In this document: piece by piece, positions 63,171 to 64,000 of the stretch | Position numbering within the stretch: the first letter of the stretch is position 1 | How the letters are laid out: each line of letters starts with the position of its first letter | Source of the DNA: Prolixibacteraceae bacterium | Lineage (GTDB): Bacteria; Bacteroidota; Bacteroidia; Bacteroidales; Prolixibacteraceae | Length of the DNA stretch: 64,000 nucleotides | NCBI GenBank assembly: GCA_023229575.1 | Contig: JALNYZ010000004.1 | Span: forward strand, 124,001 to 188,000 | Reading direction: 5' to 3' | The notes under the pieces: generated by a model | The model's database searches: none | What the model was told of the DNA's origin: nothing | What the model saw: only the letters and a program-made list of their open reading frames with translations | Translations under genes and position numbers: made by a program

Positions 63171-63799
63171 ATTTTGAGTTTAAAAAGGTTGATCGGCGCC
63201 CTGAACCCTATGTAAAAAGAGATAGTTGCATTTTTTAATACATTGGCCAATGCACTTCCTGTGTCGGGTTGATAAAGCGAAATGGCAAGATCTATCTGTG
63301 TTGAATTAGCCAGTTTCAAAACACTTTGTGAGTCCAGTTTGAATTCCAGCGAATCTCGGGAAGCATCTATGACATCCCCCTGGGGATTTAGGATTCCACT
63401 GGCAAGGTATTTGCTTTTAAGTTTAGAGTTTACCATGGTGGAATCATCAAAGCCCGGGCCATGAAATATCAGTTTATAGCTATATTTCATAGGAGTCTCA
63501 TTAATGGTCTTGACAATGACCACCATTGAATCACTGCCGCTTGTATTGAATGACATGCCATTCAAAGGATATTGAATATTCTTGAAAACAATCGAATCAG
63601 CTAACACGGGTGTATTTCCAAGTTCCTTGATCGTGGCATAATCCTTTACAAGATAGCTTCCACTGGAAATTGGCCGGTAAACGACAGGACTAAGACCGGA
63701 TGGGTCAGTGAATTTGTCCAAATTAAAATCGGACAAATTGCATGAACCAAGCAAAAATCCAATCGCAACGAGCAGATATAAAATCAGGTTATTTTTCAT
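63167..63799 (-). CDS. Hypothetical lipoprotein
   Basis: A 210-residue lipoprotein: LYLLVAIGFLLGSCNLS gives the acylated Cys20. The mature part is beta-rich (YSYKLIFHGPGFDDSTMV, LANSTQIDLAISLYQPDTGS) without a family I can name. It overlaps the DUF5723-like gene downstream by four bases and the small gene upstream by eleven, so it belongs to a three-gene operon that probably builds or decorates the outer membrane. Confidence 0.7.
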   Translation of the reverse strand: MKNNLILYLLVAIGFLLGSCNLSDFNLDKFTDPSGLSPVVYRPISSGSYLVKDYATIKELGNTPVLADSIVFKNIQYPLNGMSFNTSGSDSMVVIVKTINETPMKYSYKLIFHGPGFDDSTMVNSKLKSKYLASGILNPQGDVIDASRDSLEFKLDSQSVLKLANSTQIDLAISLYQPDTGSALANVLKNATISFYIGFRAPINLFKLKI

Positions 63800-64000
63800 T
63801 TTTCAGCAGTATTTGATAGTTGGAAATATACCCTTCCGGTGATGACACCAACCAATTGACAACATCTTCTCTATCTTTAAAATATCCCTCGAAAGGAGGC
63901 ATAACTTCATCTGGTTGAAATCTATCAAAAATTGAACCATCTTTTTTCAGTAGGATGCCCTTCTTATCACTTCGGGATGCCAATACAATCAATTTATTCC
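63789..64000 (-). CDS. Partial hypothetical protein, truncated by the window edge
   Basis: The minus-strand frame is open to the end of the window and ends at 63789. It reads KLIVLASRSDKKGILLKKDG, FDRFQPDEVMPPFEGYFKDR and NWLVSSPEGYISNYQILLKN. No ATG start is visible; a TTG near 63992 could be one, but the gene more likely continues beyond the edge. I do not recognise a family. It overlaps the lipoprotein gene and is the first visible member of the operon. Confidence 0.55.
   Translation of the reverse strand, partial: NKLIVLASRSDKKGILLKKDGSIFDRFQPDEVMPPFEGYFKDREDVVNWLVSSPEGYISNYQILLKNEK

Overview
The window reads as chromosomal DNA of a saccharolytic Bacteroidota, probably in or near Bacteroidales/Marinilabiliales. 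The basis is a SusC/SusD pair under an ECF sigma factor/FecR pair, an STN-type SusC, several secreted glycoside hydrolases (GH2, GH20, GH27, GH35, GH95), Bacteroidota-type domain families (FISUMP, DUF5107, DUF4834, DUF5020, DUF5723), moderate AT-richness and weak ribosome-binding sites. Family calls come from reading motifs by eye; no database search was run.

Layout. 0.2-9.8 kb: a hybrid histidine kinase, an acyl-CoA ligase, a GH2 enzyme, a small conserved protein and a formylglycine-generating-enzyme-like lipoprotein, interspersed with collapsed relics of an NRPS, a sialidase-like enzyme and a GH105-like enzyme. 10.0-13.2 kb: a VapBC-type toxin-antitoxin pair and a large esterase with three hydrolase domains. 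13.2-22.4 kb: a defence/conflict island with a RhuM protein, an eroded type ISP restriction-helicase tail, a GmrSD-like DUF262/DUF1524 nuclease, a noncoding array with a 21-nt period, a TacA/TacT-type GNAT toxin-antitoxin pair, an MntA/HepT pair whose toxin gene is split by a small insertion-sequence derivative, and a TOTE-type primase-helicase-PLD protein. 22.3-25.5 kb: a DUF72 protein, a DUF4143 ATPase and an AraC regulator.

25.7-32.1 kb: a probable sugar-use cluster (sugar porter, GH27 alpha-galactosidase, DUF5107-TPR protein) divergent from the AraC regulator. 32.1-33.3 kb: another graveyard (cytochrome c fragment, truncated nucleotidyltransferase, phosphomutase tail). 33.4-51.9 kb: a large minus-strand polysaccharide-utilization locus, in transcription order sigma factor, FecR, SusC, SusD, GH95, FISUMP protein, GH43/32-like propeller, HpcH/HpaI aldolase, MFS porter, GH20 and GH35. 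The enzyme set (fucosidase-like, hexosaminidase, beta-galactosidase) points to a fucose-, GlcNAc- and galactose-containing glycan. 52.1-64 kb: mostly housekeeping (zinc dehydrogenase, tRNA-Val, 5'-truncated NCS2 permease with a Tsx-like porin, IspD, GlyRS) plus a three-gene envelope operon running off the right edge.

The most interesting points are the TOTE protein in its defence island, the exactly reconstructable insertion into hepT, the 21-nt array, the three-hydrolase fusion, and possible antisense RNA control at the fecR/susC junction. Repeated partial gene collapse suggests ongoing genome erosion.
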